NCBI RefSeq assembly: GCF_009834915.1 | Contig: NZ_WVHS01000003.1 | Coordinates: forward strand, 715,988 to 779,987 | DNA from: Hufsiella ginkgonis | Lineage (GTDB): Bacteria; Bacteroidota; Bacteroidia; Sphingobacteriales; Sphingobacteriaceae | Reading direction: 5' to 3' | Length of the DNA: 64,000 nucleotides | Shown: in pieces, positions 54,971 to 63,380 of the stretch | Numbering within the stretch: position 1 is the stretch's first letter | How the letters are laid out: each line of letters starts with the position of its first letter | Program-made: the position numbers and the translations under genes | Notes under the pieces: model-generated | Databases searched by the model: none | Told to the model about the DNA's origin: nothing | What the model saw: the letters and a program-made list of their open reading frames with translations, nothing else

Positions 54971-55852
54971 ATGAAAACGCTCCTGGTATTGATCGATTTT
55001 TCGGCAGCTTCGGTAAATGCCGCGCGTTACGCGGTATCGCTGGCCGGTCAGCTGCCTGCCTGCAGGGTCATCCTGTATCATCCGTTTGTGTTCGAGCCGT
55101 TGTGCGAAGACGAAGAGTTCCCGGTAACGCTGCAGGTGGAGGACTTTTATGAAGAAAGTATCGGCCGCCTGCTGGAGCTGCGGTGCTCGCTGAAACCGTT
55201 GCTGGCAGAGGGGAGGGTGATCGACTGCCGCACCGGCCAGTCGCCGCTGGCGGATGCCTTACCGGCAATTGCCAGGCAGGAACAAGTCGACCTTGTAATA
55301 GCGGGCGGAAGAGGCGGGGAGGTGAGCGACCGACGTGTTACCGGCACAGCGATGGCAGATTCCCTGCTCGATCTTCCTTTCCCGCTGCTGGTCGTCCCTC
55401 CCGGCTGCACGTACAAGCCGGTAAGCCACGCAGTATTTGCCTGCGAGCTTAAAGGTGCGGAAAAGATCCCGGTAGATCAGGTGAGGGCTGCCATGGAAAG
55501 CTTCCGCTCAAAGCTGCACCTGCTTCATGTGGAAAATGTTCCGCCGCAGGCTGATACCGGCAGGAACCTGCTGCAGCAACAGCTCAGGCTTGCCTTGAAG
55601 GACCTTGATCCGGAGTTTCATTTTGTATACCATCGTAATGTACAGGACGGCATTTTACAGTTCATCGATACGGAACATACGGGGCTGCTGATCATGATCC
55701 GCAAGAAACATGGTTTCTTTTATAACCTGGTGCAGGGGAGTGTAACGAGAAAGCTGTCTATGCATCTTTCTGCCCCGCTGCTGGTGCTCAGGGAGAAAGA
55801 ACCTGTGCCGGAGGTAAGGGTTGATGCGGCCGTTTTACCTGGTCTCTGTTAG
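54971..55852 (+). CDS. Universal stress protein (tandem UspA domains), second copy
   Basis: 293 residues from the ATG at 54971, where KTLLVLIDFSAASVNAARYA aligns with the start of the first copy; the upstream 16 codons overlap the previous gene and lack support. Two UspA halves, with LVIAGGRGGEVSDRRVTGT near the middle. It starts 10 bp after the first usp gene, so the two are likely cotranscribed. Confidence 0.88.
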   Translation: MKTLLVLIDFSAASVNAARYAVSLAGQLPACRVILYHPFVFEPLCEDEEFPVTLQVEDFYEESIGRLLELRCSLKPLLAEGRVIDCRTGQSPLADALPAIARQEQVDLVIAGGRGGEVSDRRVTGTAMADSLLDLPFPLLVVPPGCTYKPVSHAVFACELKGAEKIPVDQVRAAMESFRSKLHLLHVENVPPQADTGRNLLQQQLRLALKDLDPEFHFVYHRNVQDGILQFIDTEHTGLLIMIRKKHGFFYNLVQGSVTRKLSMHLSAPLLVLREKEPVPEVRVDAAVLPGLC

Positions 55853-56013
55853 CATGATCGCCGGGCCGTCCCAATCTCCGGTTCGTTGTGGCCTTTAGCA
55901 GGCATGGAGTTAAAATTAATAATAAATGATTTTGGACATATTATTAAAATAAAGTTGACGTAACTTTCAGGCTTAAGCAATAGATGATCGGTACATTGCT
56001 TTGACCCTGAATA

Positions 56014-56319
56014 ATGGCAAAATTATCTTACCGCCACTTAAGAGGCTATACCCTTGATCCCGGGTTTTCGGTGAAACCCGAAACGATGACGATCAATGAA
56101 ACGATCTACCGGATCCGCCGGGAGGAATTGAAGGACGAAAAGACTAAGGGTGCCAGCATCTGTGATACACGATCTCTACATCGAATACACCATTTCCGGC
56201 AGCTAAAATGCGATTGCAATGAGGCCGGTTGTTTTTTTCCTTTTACTTGGTTCCCGAATCTGGCGGATTACCTGAAAATGAACCTCACCGTAGGATATGT
56301 TGATTTAACCCGATCCTGA
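56014..56319 (+). CDS. Hypothetical protein, possibly frameshifted
   Basis: 101 residues with no recognised domain. The first 45 residues (SYRHLRGYTLDPGFSVKPET and on) look coding; the Cys-rich second half less so. A neighbouring frame gives VPASVIHDLYIEYTISGS then a stop, so a frameshift near 56150 is possible. A perfect AAAGTT/AACTTT inverted repeat lies upstream at about 55952-55968. Its last base overlaps the next ATG (TGATG). Confidence 0.4.
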   Translation: MAKLSYRHLRGYTLDPGFSVKPETMTINETIYRIRREELKDEKTKGASICDTRSLHRIHHFRQLKCDCNEAGCFFPFTWFPNLADYLKMNLTVGYVDLTRS

Positions 56320-56564
56320 TGCATTACCACTTTACAGAACTTGCAACACCTTTTTACCAGATCGAACTGGTCCCTGTCAGCACCGAAGAATGGCTCTTTT
56401 TATATACTTTTAACGGGGAAGACGGAGCGCACAAAGAAAAACTGGAGCATTATTACCAGCAAAGCGTAACACGCCATCTTGGAAAGAATGCATTCCTGCT
56501 GTCGCTTCGCCCTGCGGATAATTTCCCGTTTTGCTCGGTAGGGAAGGTGAAAGTGGAAATTTAA
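56319..56564 (+). CDS. Hypothetical protein (81 residues)
   Basis: Small soluble protein with alternating aromatic and acidic residues (FYQIELVPVSTEEWLFLY, then KEKLEHYYQQSV). No family recognised. Upstream of the FixL-like kinase gene by 42 bp; TGACG (56565-56569) and CGTCA (56579-56583) form an inverted repeat in that gap. Confidence 0.55.
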   Translation: MHYHFTELATPFYQIELVPVSTEEWLFLYTFNGEDGAHKEKLEHYYQQSVTRHLGKNAFLLSLRPADNFPFCSVGKVKVEI

Positions 56565-56606
56565 TGACGGGCCCGGTACGTCAGAATTTCGTATTTTTAA
56601 CCGGAT

Positions 56607-57791
56607 ATGGACAAAGCCGCCCTTTTAGACGCCGTCATACAAAATGCCATCGACGGCATCCTGACCATTAATCAGCAAGGTGTAGTGGAGTCGATCAATC
56701 CCTCGGGCTGCAGGCTGTTCGGCTATACGCCGGAAGAAGTGATCGGCAACAACATCTCGATGCTGATGCCCCCTCCCGACAAGGAGAAGCACGACGGCTA
56801 CCTGCAGCGCTACCAGCGCACCCACGAACCACATATCATCGGCATCGGTCGCGAGGTAAGGGGCTTACGCAAAGACGGGTCTACCTTTCCCTTTCGTCTC
56901 GCGGTAAGCGAAGTAAAGCTGGTGGACAGGGTCATATACGCCGGCTTTATCCACGACATTACCCGCGAAAAGGAATCGGAAGAGCGCATCCTGAACTATA
57001 CACAGGAACTCGAAGAACTGGTGAATGAGCGCACCCGCTCGCTGAAAGAGACCGTATCGGCCCTGGAGGAGGCTAAGGAGGAGGTGAGCCAGTCCCTCGA
57101 AAAAGAAAAAGAGCTGAACCAGTTAAAAAGCAGGTTCGTTTCCATGGCCTCGCATGAATTTCGTACGCCGTTAAGCTCGATCCAGCTTTCGGCTTCGCTG
57201 ATCGATAAATATGCCACGCCGCTGGAAAATGCCAATATTCCCAAACACATCGGCAAGATAAAAAACGCGGTGGGCAACCTCACCAACATCCTGAACGATT
57301 TTCTCTCGCTCGAACGTCTAGAAGCAGGCAGGGTAGAAGCGGCCTTCACGCCGTTCGACCTGGTAAAGCTTTCGGAAGAGATCACCGAAGAGATGCAGGT
57401 GCTGGCCAAGGCCGATCAGCACATCATTTACCAGCATACCGGCACGGAAAAAATGATCTCGCTCGACCAAAACCTGCTGAAGAACTGCATTGTTAACCTG
57501 GTGGCTAATTCAATTAAGTACTCGGGCGAAAAAACCTTTATCGAATTTAGCACGGAGATCGGGCCGGGCAGCTGCACCATCACCGTCAGCGATAATGGCA
57601 TCGGCATCCCGGAGGCGGACCAGAAACACTTGTTCCAGCCTTTTTTCAGGGCACATAATACCGGCAATATTCCCGGTACAGGCCTTGGGTTGAATATTGT
57701 ACAACGATACGCCGGGTTGATGAACGGTACTGTTGAGTTTAAATCCGCCATTAACGAAGGCACAAAATTTACCCTGACATTTGCATTGTAA
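56607..57791 (+). CDS. FixL-type haem-PAS oxygen-sensing histidine kinase
   Basis: 394 residues, no transmembrane segment, so cytosolic. A PAS domain (about 5-118) is followed by a coiled coil, a HisKA domain with His183 in MASHEFRTPLS, and an HATPase domain with NGIGIPEA and GTGLGLNIV. In the PAS, His62-x5-Arg68-x7-His76-x5-Arg82 reproduces the spacing of Bradyrhizobium FixL His200, Arg206, His214 and Arg220, i.e. the haem ligand, two propionate contacts and the distal arginine. The kinase should be active at low oxygen and phosphorylate the next gene's receiver. Confidence 0.88.
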   Translation: MDKAALLDAVIQNAIDGILTINQQGVVESINPSGCRLFGYTPEEVIGNNISMLMPPPDKEKHDGYLQRYQRTHEPHIIGIGREVRGLRKDGSTFPFRLAVSEVKLVDRVIYAGFIHDITREKESEERILNYTQELEELVNERTRSLKETVSALEEAKEEVSQSLEKEKELNQLKSRFVSMASHEFRTPLSSIQLSASLIDKYATPLENANIPKHIGKIKNAVGNLTNILNDFLSLERLEAGRVEAAFTPFDLVKLSEEITEEMQVLAKADQHIIYQHTGTEKMISLDQNLLKNCIVNLVANSIKYSGEKTFIEFSTEIGPGSCTITVSDNGIGIPEADQKHLFQPFFRAHNTGNIPGTGLGLNIVQRYAGLMNGTVEFKSAINEGTKFTLTFAL

Positions 57792-57809
57792 TACCGATCA
57801 GCAAACCTC

Positions 57810-58859
57810 ATGAAACCAACCCGGATCCTGATTATAGAAGACAATACCGACATTCGCGAAAGCACGGCGGAAATACTCGAGCTCGCCGGTTACCAGGTGG
57901 CGCAGGCCGACAATGGGAAGAAAGGAGTAGACCTGGCCCTGGCCGAATTGCCCGACCTGGTGTTATGCGACATTATGATGCCCGAACTCGACGGCTACGG
58001 TGTACTTTACCTGCTGAGCAAGCATCCCGCAACCGCTGCCATACCATTCATTTTTTTAACCGCAAAGGCGGAAAGGGTCGACCTGCGCAAAGGGATGGAA
58101 ATGGGCGCCGATGACTACCTCACCAAGCCTTTCGACGACATGGAGCTGCTGAACGCGGTGGAGGTCCGTCTCCAGAAAAAAGAGAAGCAGCAGACCTTTT
58201 ACAGCCAGGCGCTCGAGAGCCTGGGTAATGTGACCGGTCGCGCCGATGGGGTGGCCGAGCTGCGCAGGATGATTGCGGAACGTAAGGTGCGCACTGTGAA
58301 GAAGAAGCAGGTGATCTATTACGAAGGCGATCATCCCGGCGGGATCTACCTGGTGCTGAGCGGTAACGTGAAAACCTACAAGCTGAACCCTGACGGGCGG
58401 GAGTTGTTAACCAACTTTTACGGACCGGAGGAGTATTTCGGTATCCAGTCGCTATTGCTAAGAGAGGAATACTACGAAACAGCGGAAGCGCAGGAGGATA
58501 CCTCGCTTTGCCTGTTGCCAAAAGAGCAGGTTGAGCAGGTACTGTTGAAGTATCCTGATATTTCGCGGCAGTTTATCTGCCTGCTGGCCAATAACCTGAA
58601 GGAGAAAGAAGAACAGCTGATGCAGCTGGCCTACAACTCTGTTCGTAAACGGATCGCGGAGGTGCTGGTGCGGCTGGCGAACCGCGGACCAGGACAACCG
58701 ATCCGCATCTCGCGCGACGACCTGGCCGCCATGGCCGGCATCGCTACGGAAACCGTAAGCCGCACCCTGAGCGACTTTAAAGACGAGGGCCTGATCGAAA
58801 AGAAAGGGAGCCAGATCGATATCGCCGACCTGAAACGCCTGCAGCGGATGAAAAACTGA
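57810..58859 (+). CDS. FixJ-like receiver fused to FNR/FixK-type regulator
   Basis: 349 residues. The receiver (1-125) has Glu10-Asp11, phosphoacceptor Asp54, Thr84 and Lys106. A cyclic-nucleotide-type beta-barrel (about 150-250) and dimer helix follow, then a Crp/FNR HTH with the recognition helix ATETVSRTLSDF (about 312-323). The E-x-x-S-R signature in that helix is what FNR and FixK use to read TTGAT. No N-terminal FNR cysteine cluster is present, so oxygen sensing likely rests with the FixL-like kinase, 19 bp upstream. Confidence 0.92.
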   Translation: MKPTRILIIEDNTDIRESTAEILELAGYQVAQADNGKKGVDLALAELPDLVLCDIMMPELDGYGVLYLLSKHPATAAIPFIFLTAKAERVDLRKGMEMGADDYLTKPFDDMELLNAVEVRLQKKEKQQTFYSQALESLGNVTGRADGVAELRRMIAERKVRTVKKKQVIYYEGDHPGGIYLVLSGNVKTYKLNPDGRELLTNFYGPEEYFGIQSLLLREEYYETAEAQEDTSLCLLPKEQVEQVLLKYPDISRQFICLLANNLKEKEEQLMQLAYNSVRKRIAEVLVRLANRGPGQPIRISRDDLAAMAGIATETVSRTLSDFKDEGLIEKKGSQIDIADLKRLQRMKN

Positions 58860-58878
58860 TAACGATCACTTTTCATCC

Positions 58879-58890
58879 TGACGCAGGTCA
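58879..58890. promoter_or_regulatory. FNR-like palindrome TGAC-N4-GTCA upstream of hemN operon
   Basis: TGACGCAGGTCA, flanked by near-symmetric CATCC and GGATG. Its centre is about 33 bp upstream of the -7 box at 58914, which would put it near -41, the class II activator position. Confidence 0.55.
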
Positions 58891-58913
58891 TGGATGCCAT
58901 TTTCTTCACCCGG

Positions 58914-58921
58914 TAATTTTG
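58914..58921 (+). promoter_or_regulatory. -7 box for the LDH-like/hemN transcript
   Basis: TAATTTTG matches TAnnTTTG exactly and lies 18 bp before the ATG at 58940. The -33 region is weak, as expected for an activated promoter. Confidence 0.5.
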
Positions 58922-58939
58922 TAAATAAACCCATACCGG

Positions 58940-59341
58940 ATGAGAGTAGTAGCTTATAGTGTAAAGCCTTTCGAAAAGGAGCCTCTTTCCAGGGCGAACC
59001 AGAAAAAACATGATATCACGCTGATCTCCAATTCGCTTGGCGCGGAAACGGCCGAATTCGCCCGTGGTAAAGATGCCGTAGTGGTGGCGGCCAGCGACGA
59101 TCTCTCGGCGCCGGTGGTGATCCGGCTGGCCGGCCTGGGGGTGAAATACATCGCCGCACGCGCTGCCTCGGTAAGCCATATCAACAGGGATACCGCGTTA
59201 AAGTGGGGCATTAAGATCTCTGTCGTGCCGGAAGATAATATCGCAGAAGTGATTGCCAACCTGGATAAATGGCAGGAAAATAAATGCGTTGGCAAAGCGT
59301 GCGCTTGCGCGGCGGTGTGTGCAGCAAAGGAACAAAGATGA
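58940..59341 (+). CDS. Truncated D-lactate-dehydrogenase-like protein with Cys-rich tail
   Basis: 133 residues. The sequence follows the N-terminal catalytic domain of LdhA-type 2-hydroxyacid dehydrogenases (VVAYSVKPFEKEPLSRANQK, GLGVKYIAARAA), then stops before the NAD domain. The tail KCVGKACACAAVCAAKEQR adds four cysteines. It cannot be a dehydrogenase alone; it may have become a regulatory or scaffold protein, with the tail as a metal-binding site. It shares an ATGA overlap with hemN. Confidence 0.75.
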   Translation: MRVVAYSVKPFEKEPLSRANQKKHDITLISNSLGAETAEFARGKDAVVVAASDDLSAPVVIRLAGLGVKYIAARAASVSHINRDTALKWGIKISVVPEDNIAEVIANLDKWQENKCVGKACACAAVCAAKEQR

Positions 59342-60690
59342 AAGAGCTGATCAACAAATACAATGTGCCTGCGCCGCGGTACACGAGCTACCCCACGGTG
59401 CCCTGCTGGGATGCGGTGAAGCCGGGAACGGAAACATGGATGACCTCTGTAAAAACAGCCTACAACGCCGCTGATGGCCTGAGCCTGTACATCCACCTGC
59501 CTTTTTGCGAAAGCTTGTGTACGTATTGCGGCTGTAATACCCGCATCACCAAAAATCATGGGGTGGAAATGCCCTATATCGAAGCGCTTTTGAAAGAATG
59601 GCGGATTTACCGCGATATCATCGGGCCGGCGCCGAATATCAAAGAGATTCACCTCGGCGGAGGTACGCCTACCTTTTTTAAACCCGGCAACCTGCGGTTC
59701 CTGTTAACAGGGATCCTGAACGGTTGCGGGGTATTACCCGGCGCTTCCTTCAGCTTTGAAGCACACCCCGTAAACACTACGTACGAACATTTACAAGCAC
59801 TGGCCGACATCGGGTTTACCCGCCTGAGCCTCGGTATCCAGGACTTTGACCCGCGCGTGCAGGAAATCATTAACCGCGTACAAACAGTTAAACAGGTAGA
59901 AACTGTGACTTCACAGGCACGTGCCCTGGGCTATCAATCCATCAATTACGACCTCGTTTATGGCTTGCCGCTGCAAACTACCGGCGGCTTACAACGCACT
60001 TTATGGAAAACCATGGAGCTGCGGCCGGACCGCATCGCCTTCTACAGCTATGCACACGTGCCCTGGATAAAACCCGGCCAGCGTATGTTTACCGAAAAAG
60101 ACTTGCCTTCTGTTTCCCAAAAACAGGAACTGCACGAACTTGGCCGCAGCCTGCTTATGAATGCCGGCTACCGCGAAGTGGGCATGGACCATTTCGCGCT
60201 CCCTTCTGATGGGTTGTTCCTCGCCGAGGCTGCCGGTGCGCTGCACCGTAACTTTATGGGATATACCGAGCACCGCACTTCGTTACTGCTTGCATTGGGT
60301 GTTTCGTCCATCGGCGACGCCGGTACCGCATTCGCCCAGAATGAGAAGAAGCTGGAAGATTACCTGGCTACGATCGGTAAGGGGGAGCTGCCCATCATGA
60401 AAGGGCACGTGCTCTCCAGCGACGACCGGATCATCCGCCGGCAGATCCTTAACCTGATGTGTAAGGGTGAAACGATATGGAATGTGTCTGATCCCGACGA
60501 GCTAAGGTTGTGCAGTCAGGCCAGGTCCCGCCTGGCGCCGCTGGTTGAAGACGGCCTGGTAACCTGCACCGGGAACGTGATCCATGTGACCGCTGACGGG
60601 AAACGTTTCCTGAGAAATATCTGTATGATGCTGGATGAAAGGTTATGGAACGGTGCGGCGGCGGAGCAGAAATTTAGCAGGGCTGGCTGA
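59338..60690 (+). CDS. hemN: Oxygen-independent coproporphyrinogen III oxidase
   Basis: 450 residues from the ATG at 59338; the frame opens 18 codons earlier inside the LDH-like gene, but the ATGA overlap supports this start. The radical-SAM motif is Cys57-x3-Cys61-x2-Cys64-x-Cys66 (HLPFCESLCTYCGCN), followed by IHLGGGTPTF and the GIQDFDPRVQ motif. Anaerobic haem synthesis; supplies haem for cbb3 oxidase, and a typical FNR target. Confidence 0.96.
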   Translation: MKELINKYNVPAPRYTSYPTVPCWDAVKPGTETWMTSVKTAYNAADGLSLYIHLPFCESLCTYCGCNTRITKNHGVEMPYIEALLKEWRIYRDIIGPAPNIKEIHLGGGTPTFFKPGNLRFLLTGILNGCGVLPGASFSFEAHPVNTTYEHLQALADIGFTRLSLGIQDFDPRVQEIINRVQTVKQVETVTSQARALGYQSINYDLVYGLPLQTTGGLQRTLWKTMELRPDRIAFYSYAHVPWIKPGQRMFTEKDLPSVSQKQELHELGRSLLMNAGYREVGMDHFALPSDGLFLAEAAGALHRNFMGYTEHRTSLLLALGVSSIGDAGTAFAQNEKKLEDYLATIGKGELPIMKGHVLSSDDRIIRRQILNLMCKGETIWNVSDPDELRLCSQARSRLAPLVEDGLVTCTGNVIHVTADGKRFLRNICMMLDERLWNGAAAEQKFSRAG

Positions 60691-60706
60691 TCGCATAATC
60701 GCGTAC

Positions 60707-61390
60707 TCACCTGCAAACCGCTACTCCGGGCTTCGCAGCTTCTTTCCCCGGGACCAGGTACGGCACTGACAATGTTAATCCCCTCAGCACGAACCACGCC
60801 CCCAGGCACAACATAAACCATGGGACCACTTTATTGATCTTTTTTCGGAATAGGGGCGTGATCCAACCGGCGCCGAGCGTGGCCACCAGCATCAGCGGCA
60901 TAGTTCCGGCGCCGAAGCAGGTCATGTAAACGGCGGCGCCGGCGACGGTTCCGGTATTGATGGCTCCCGCCAACGCGAGCGATACAAACCCGCAGGGCAG
61001 CATTCCGTTCAGCATGCCGATAACCAGGTGGTTATAGCGGTGCTTCAGCGCCAACGAAAGCAGCCTGGTAAACGGGAACGTGAGCGAATGTTTTGGCCCC
61101 GTCCATTTAAGCAGGAGGGAGCAGGCGGCGGTCACGATCAGTAGTCCGCTTACAATGCTTACCACTTGCTGCAGGCCCGCCATCCAGAGCTGTTTACCGA
61201 TAAAGCCGGTCAGCACGCCCAGTAAAGTGTAGGAAACGACTCTCCCCAGCTGGTAAATCAGCTTGTCGAATACCAGCATCCAGCTTCCCGCGTGAGCGGA
61301 AGGTACCGAGAACGCCAGCGGCCCGCACATGCCCAGGCAATGGATGCTGCCAAACAAGCCGGTGAAAAAGGCCAATGTATTGTCGCTCAT
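60707..61390 (-). CDS. SafE/DsbD-like membrane protein next to cbb3 genes
   Basis: 227 residues, six predicted transmembrane helices. The start FFTGLFGSIHCLGMCGPLAF and the mid-region NGMLPCGFVSLALAGA match the DsbD_2-type sulfite exporter-like proteins that accompany ccoG and ccoH in Bacteroidota. It likely helps cbb3 maturation, for example by copper or thiol handling. The start overlaps ccoH by 4 bp. Confidence 0.85.
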   Translation of the reverse strand: MSDNTLAFFTGLFGSIHCLGMCGPLAFSVPSAHAGSWMLVFDKLIYQLGRVVSYTLLGVLTGFIGKQLWMAGLQQVVSIVSGLLIVTAACSLLLKWTGPKHSLTFPFTRLLSLALKHRYNHLVIGMLNGMLPCGFVSLALAGAINTGTVAGAAVYMTCFGAGTMPLMLVATLGAGWITPLFRKKINKVVPWFMLCLGAWFVLRGLTLSVPYLVPGKEAAKPGVAVCR

Positions 61391-61812
61391 TTGATGGTCA
61401 TCTGTTGTTTTAATTTTTGGGCGATGCCGTGGTCGGTCCAGCGGATCTCCAGGTTCCAGTTGCCGGGCGCCAGGCGATGAGCGGGGATCGTGACGGGTAT
61501 GCCGGCTTCGGCAACGTTTGCCAGTGTAAAGTCGCGGGCCGAGTTAAAGGGGTGCCTGCATATAAGGGTGTAGGGTACCGTTTCCGTGAATGTAACCCGG
61601 ATCCCTTTTGCGCCGGATGTAACCGCGGGCAGCTTCGCCTGGTCGAGTGCGTTTTGTTGTTCCCGGTAGTCGGAATCATAGGATTGGCCCTTTTCATAGT
61701 AATCCTTTTCTACCAGGTCGTCTTTCCCGCCTACGAGCATCCGTGTGCCCATGGACAGGATGAAGACGATAAACACGGTAAGCCCGATGGCTAATTTTGT
61801 TCCCCAGCTCAT
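61387..61812 (-). CDS. ccoH: CcoH/FixH cbb3 oxidase accessory protein
   Basis: 141 residues with a single N-terminal transmembrane helix (ALTV-like LAIGLTVFIVFILSMGTRM), the motif LVEKDYYEKGQSYD and a periplasmic beta-rich domain ending WTDHGIAQKLKQQM. FixH assists cbb3 oxidase assembly. The start is 3 bp after the ccoG stop. Confidence 0.92.
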   Translation of the reverse strand: MSWGTKLAIGLTVFIVFILSMGTRMLVGGKDDLVEKDYYEKGQSYDSDYREQQNALDQAKLPAVTSGAKGIRVTFTETVPYTLICRHPFNSARDFTLANVAEAGIPVTIPAHRLAPGNWNLEIRWTDHGIAQKLKQQMTIK

Positions 61813-61814
61813 AA

Positions 61815-63209
61815 CTAATAGGTTTTATATGGTGCGATAAAGGTGGTGCGTACCTGGTCGATACGCTTGCCATTTGAAAATATATTGAGCCGAATTTCTG
61901 ATTTATAGTCTTGCAGCTCGTTTTGCCTGCGCACGAGGAAGAAGGTCAGCTTCACTGATCCGTCGCGCGCAATGGCGGTTTGCTTGTTAACGTACCTGAT
62001 GGATACCGCCGGGTCGTCGGCCGCAATATTAAACCTCACGGCATGCGTGGTTTTGTTCACCAGCTCGGCGGTGTAAAGGTTGCTGATCATGCTGCCGGGC
62101 AGTTCCTGGTAGAGGGTGCCGCTGGCGCGATATACGGAAGTTTCGATGTCGCTGCGGCGGATGATGAGGAAGGCGGTACTGATCAACAATACACCCAGTA
62201 CCGCCGAGTAGGCATAGACCCGTTTACTGATGCGGAGAGGTTTGCGGCCGGTCACCTGTTCCTCTGTTTTGAAACCGATGAGCCGGGGCTGCCGGTCGAG
62301 TTTTTTCATCACCATGTCGCAGGCGTCGATACAGGCGGTGCAGTTGATACATTCGGGTTGGGAGCCGTTGCGGATGTCGATGCCCGTGGGACAAACATCT
62401 ACGCAGAGGCCGCAGTTTATACAGTCGCCGGTTGGAGTTTCGCTGTTGCGTTTTCGTTTTCCGCGGGGCTCGCCGCGCACGTCGTCGTACATCACCTGGA
62501 TGCTTTTGTTATCGAGCAGCACACTTTGCAGGCGTCCGTAAGGGCAGATCACGGTGCAGACCAATTCGCGCAGCCGCGCGAAAACGAGGTGGAAAACGAG
62601 CGTGAACAGGAGTAGGAAGCTAAGTCCGGCGATATGGGCGGTTACCGGTTCGCGGATAATTTTGATTAAAGACCCGGCGCCAATAATATAGGCCAGGAAA
62701 ATGTTTGCGATGAGGAAAGATACAAGGAGAAAGATCCCGTGCCTGGCTGCTTTTTTAGCTACTTTGGTAAAGGACAGGGGTGCAGCATCCAGCTTTTTTT
62801 GTTGCAGGTGGTCGCCTTCTATCCAATATTCGATGGGCCGGAAAATGATCTCCATGAAGATGGTTTGCGGGCAAGCCCACCCGCACCATATTCGTCCCAG
62901 CACCACGGTGAACAGCGCGATAAACACCATGAAGGTGAGCATCCCGACCACGAAAATGTAGAAGTCCTGGGGAAGGAATACCAGGCCGAAGAAGACGAAT
63001 TTGCGTTCGGGGATGTTGAAAAGGAACAGTTGTTCGCCATTTATGCGGATGAACGGGCCGGTAAACAACAAACCGAGAAGCGTATAACCCACCAGCACGC
63101 GGTAATGGTATAATTTTCCTTTGATGACTTTGGGGTATATCCATCGGCGTTTCTTGCCATGGGTAGTTACTTCGGCGGTATGACCTGGGGGAATTTGGGC
63201 GATGTTCAT
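61815..63209 (-). CDS. ccoG: CcoG/FixG cbb3 oxidase accessory ferredoxin-like protein
   Basis: 464 residues, about five transmembrane helices with two [4Fe-4S] clusters in the middle: CINCGLCVDVCPTGIDI and CINCTACIDACDMVM. A C-terminal Ig-like domain follows. It acts in copper reduction or cofactor delivery for the oxidase. The N-terminus carries the motif WIYPKVIKGKLYHYR. Confidence 0.95.
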   Translation of the reverse strand: MNIAQIPPGHTAEVTTHGKKRRWIYPKVIKGKLYHYRVLVGYTLLGLLFTGPFIRINGEQLFLFNIPERKFVFFGLVFLPQDFYIFVVGMLTFMVFIALFTVVLGRIWCGWACPQTIFMEIIFRPIEYWIEGDHLQQKKLDAAPLSFTKVAKKAARHGIFLLVSFLIANIFLAYIIGAGSLIKIIREPVTAHIAGLSFLLLFTLVFHLVFARLRELVCTVICPYGRLQSVLLDNKSIQVMYDDVRGEPRGKRKRNSETPTGDCINCGLCVDVCPTGIDIRNGSQPECINCTACIDACDMVMKKLDRQPRLIGFKTEEQVTGRKPLRISKRVYAYSAVLGVLLISTAFLIIRRSDIETSVYRASGTLYQELPGSMISNLYTAELVNKTTHAVRFNIAADDPAVSIRYVNKQTAIARDGSVKLTFFLVRRQNELQDYKSEIRLNIFSNGKRIDQVRTTFIAPYKTY

Positions 63210-63215
63210 GCTTTT

Positions 63216-63260
63216 GGGTTTATCCTCCCCCGCCTCTGGTATTCCTTCGGAGGGGGATAA
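63216..63260. repeat. Imperfect hairpin between ccoP and ccoG
   Basis: TTATCCTCCCCC near 63219 faces GGAGGGGGATAA near 63250 with one mismatch. The 171-bp gap 63210-63380 contains no gene. The element may be a short palindromic repeat or mRNA structure between the two cco genes. Confidence 0.4.
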
Positions 63261-63380
63261 GATCTGTGCGCTTCACGTGAGCGCTTTTGATACGAGTTGT
63301 TCCTTGCACAGACACGGCAGCTTTTCTTCTTTTGGAGAAGGTGGGGGCAGGACGGATGAGCAAAAGTTAGCCGCCATTTG

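Noticed and set aside
57810-58859. Considered calling this an ordinary oxygen-sensing FNR
   Set aside because: It lacks the N-terminal cysteine cluster that holds the FNR iron-sulfur cluster, and begins with a receiver domain instead.
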